Assembly: GCA_003427395.1 (NCBI GenBank)
Contig: BFEA01000041.1
Coordinates: 4,282,492 to 4,330,101 of the forward strand
Direction of reading: 5' to 3'
DNA: 47,610 nucleotides
Source: Chara braunii
Taxonomy: Eukaryota > Streptophyta > Charophyceae > Charales > Characeae
Within the stretch, counting starts at the first letter, position 1. Each line of letters begins with the position of its first letter. This document shows, one piece after another, positions 45,493 to 47,610 of this stretch. The notes under the pieces are model-generated. The model was not told the origin of the DNA and did not search any database. It worked only from the letters and a program-made list of their open reading frames with translations. Made by a program: the position numbers and the translations under genes.

Positions 45493-46514
45493 TCAGTTCT
45501 TTAAACCATCGGCCGTCCTCCCGTTCCTGATAAGCGAATCTGACTTTGTATTGTTTATGTGGACGACCTCTACCTTCGGTTCTAAACACATCCTCTNNTA
45601 CAATGCGATCTATGTCGTATGTGCCATCCATATCCGNCGGAATCATTTTTGATCAACGCGACCAAAATTGCTGATTGGTGACACGAGGTAACAACTTGGA
45701 TGCATGGAAGTCTGGATACGTGTGGAGGTGTGACGGAGTTTCTACTGTGCAGAAAGGTCCGTCGTCTCCGCCCTTCACTTCTAGGACAGGCCGCAGTCCC
45801 CTATACGCGGGCAACAACTTTTGTGAGATGTTCTCTTCTGGGGCGAACTCGTTGGACTTGACCCAGACTAAGTCACCTACCTGGAACTGTGATGGCCGAC
45901 GATGCTTATTGGCTTGTTCTATCATCTTGTGCAATTTCCTTCTCATGCTGTAGCGCAAACTCTCTAGTTTCGGGTGGCAGTCTTTATATCTGGTCACAAT
46001 TCCTTCAAACGGCCTGCATGGTCTAAAGGACTTGTGCAACTCGTTGGGAGCTCAGCAGGTAGCTAGATGGACACTGTTATTGTAGGCACTAGCTACGTTA
46101 GGGAGCATCTCATCCCAATTGATCTGATCTGGTCTAATGTACATCCTGTATCTGCTGCAGGATCTTATTCACCTGTTCAGTCTGACCGTTAGTCTCTGGA
46201 TGACGGCCAGAGGACATCAACAACTTCGAGCCATAGACTCGCATAAGTTCCTGCCAATGCTGACTAGTAAACCGGGTATCTCTATCGCTAATTATGGATA
46301 GTAGAATACCATGCTCACTTGCCCAGGTATGTACGTGCCTCAAAAGGCAAAGGAATAAAAACCGCATACTTGCTAAAACGGTCTCCTATGACCATGACTT
46401 GACTCTTGCAATGCCTACTTCTGACCCCAACATCCATAAAGTCAATGGACAAAGATTGTCCGGGTCTTCCATCATGACGCTCAATGTTCTGCTGACGGAT
46501 TCTTTTTTTATTTT
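45493..46514 (-). pseudogene. Second Ty3/gypsy element, integrase fragment
   Basis: Read on the minus strand from 46514: a GRPGQSLSIDFMD block (first catalytic Asp region), then after frame changes IISDRDTRFTSQHW (second Asp) and PETNGQTEQVN (catalytic Glu) at 46134-46367. The integrase C terminus follows at 45653-46039 (QANKHRRP, QVGDLVWV, FHASKLLP). A further small tail lies at 45493-45650 after a TGA, with GRPHKQYKVRF, reminiscent of a diverged chromodomain-like end. RT and RNase H are missing: the element ends at about 46514 beside a T-rich tract. It differs in sequence from the chromovirus next to it. Confidence 0.85.
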
Positions 46515-46765
46515 TTTTATATTTTTTTTATCATTGTAATTCGTTACGAAACAACAAATCGAGGTCGGGGACCTCACAAATCTTCCCGGAGGTGTCCTGG
46601 GAGCATTACCCAGTTTCGCTTGCAGCAGCCATCAGGGCTGGGCACAACCAAAACATCCAAATTTCAGGGACTTAGAAAATAACAAGGCACAGAAATTATC
46701 CAATTCTGGGCTGCTGTCCTGAAATCTCGAACCCTGGAAACTAAGCAACGCCACAGGCCATAGAA
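46515..46765. other. No gene recognised; T-rich tract
   Basis: Begins with an interrupted T run (46500-46534). A minus-strand GGTTCGAG word near 46730 is too weak to call a pol III B box. Confidence 0.4.
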
Positions 46766-46987
46766 GCCAAAATGATGATGATGAATCTTTCACCCCTCGA
46801 TGTGATGGCATCTTGCCACGGATAATACTTCATTAGTTAAGGAGAGAGAGTTGTTGTTGTTGTTGTTGTTCTCTGCCAAAATGATGATGATGGATCTTTC
46901 ACCCCTCGACGTGATGGCATCTTGCCACGGATAATGCTTTATTCGTTAAGGAGAGAGAGTAGTTTTTGTTGTTGTTGTTGTTGTTCT
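46766..46987. repeat. 109-bp tandem duplication containing (TTG)n
   Basis: Units start GCCAAAATGATGATGATG at 46766 and 46875. They share a CTTTCACCCCTCGA and GATGGCATCTTGCCACGG core and end in a (TTG)n tract with TTCTCTGC. Few substitutions separate the two units. Confidence 0.93.
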
Positions 46988-47125
46988 CTGCTACAGGCAT
47001 GTGCTCGGGGATTTTCGTTGAGGTTGTGTGCGCCGCGAGTTTCCGCCTCCCGGTCGCTATCTTTCGCTGCGAGGAGAAGTGTGTGGAAGCCCTCTACGCG
47101 GAGGACGACAGTAAGATGCAGTGCG

Positions 47126-47590
47126 GTAAGAACACACACACGCATACACACACAGTGTTCAATCTCCTGATCAGTCGGTGAAACTTCGTCGAAACAGTCT
47201 GACAGAGTCCATCTTGTGGGGTTGTGTATAGCGAACATGTCGACACACTGAATGTGATCAAACCTAAGGAGGGATGAATCTCACTAAATGAATGAACCCC
47301 CTCGAATGCCTTCTCTTCCCTCTCCCCCCGCCGCTCTCCTTCCCCCCCCCCCCCCCCCCCCCTTCCTCCTTCGCTTGCGCTCTTTTGACGCTCCCTCTTA
47401 TCTGGGTGAATGACCGGTTGTCTATTGCTCTCTCTCTCTCTCGCGCGCGCGCGCGCATTCTTTGCACAAATCTGGTTAATGACCCGTTGTCCATTGCTCT
47501 CTCTCTCTCTCTCGCGCGCGCACGGGCGCTCTACTTTTCTTCATTGCGCTCCCCCTCCACTCTCGAGCTAACCGTTACTTGTTTTCTCTA
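47126..47590. other. Microsatellite-rich tail of the window, no gene recognised
   Basis: Holds a C run of about 20 near 47343-47362. It also holds a 70-bp-spaced duplication (47401-47456 and 47471-47521), each copy ending in (CT)n followed by (CG)n. Confidence 0.6.
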
Positions 47591-47597
47591 CCCTCAG
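47583..47597 (+). promoter_or_regulatory. Strong candidate 3' splice site at the window edge
   Basis: TTTCTCTACCCTCAG is a good pyrimidine tract plus CAG, followed by 13 bases to the window end. It could open the next exon of the plus-strand gene, but only four codons are visible. Confidence 0.35.
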
Positions 47598-47610
47598 GTC
47601 GTCCAGGATT

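Overview
This is nuclear DNA from a repeat-rich eukaryote. It holds spliced exons with GT/AG boundaries, a decayed LINE, chromodomain Ty3/gypsy elements, a tRNA-derived retroposon, foldback repeats and many microsatellites. The only host gene I can name is a fragment of a TTL-type protein (tetratricopeptide thioredoxin-like), a family best known from land plants and their algal relatives. With the tRNA-iMet-type primer site of the chromovirus, this suggests a streptophyte with a large genome, possibly a charophyte alga. That placement is inference. The assembly shows short-read traits: an exact 19-bp Tn5/Nextera mosaic end at 11048-11066 and isolated single N bases clustered in the retrotransposons.

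Layout. 1-600: simple and short tandem repeats. 600-1690: nothing recognised. About 1690-4880: a plus-strand LINE reverse-transcriptase remnant, broken by stops, frameshifts and an (ATT)n tract. 4880-10150: mostly unrecognised DNA with degenerate duplications and one speculative two-exon model near 8.4-8.7 kb. 10153-10532: a long foldback. 10783-10890: a possible TATA box and first exon with an organelle-presequence look. 11048-11066: the sequencing-adapter relic, after which sequence continuity is doubtful.

11.19-39.36 kb: three TTL-like exons on the plus strand (11187-11514, 12660-12783, 39275-39356) with matching splice phases. The second intron is about 26.5 kb as assembled. Most of it is one tandem array of a 110-bp unit: 209 copies that I read as identical (13705-36694) plus one divergent end unit. 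The same intron carries three foldbacks, a 33-bp near-palindromic array and a 53-bp array.

39.36-47.61 kb: a tRNA-like SINE or retropseudogene with target-site duplications (39907-40033). Then comes a complete but internally deleted chromovirus (40396-44634, LTRs plus GTATC duplications), and the 3' part of a second gypsy element on the minus strand (about 44640-46514). The end holds a 109-bp tandem duplication, an unproven exon-like stretch, microsatellites and a good splice acceptor at the edge. The rest of the TTL-like gene, including any thioredoxin-like domain, would lie beyond the window or be interrupted by these insertions.

I see no bacterial operon, CRISPR array or defence system. 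The most notable items are the giant homogeneous satellite inside an intron, which is either real or an assembly loop, and the adapter sequence just upstream of the first recognised exon.
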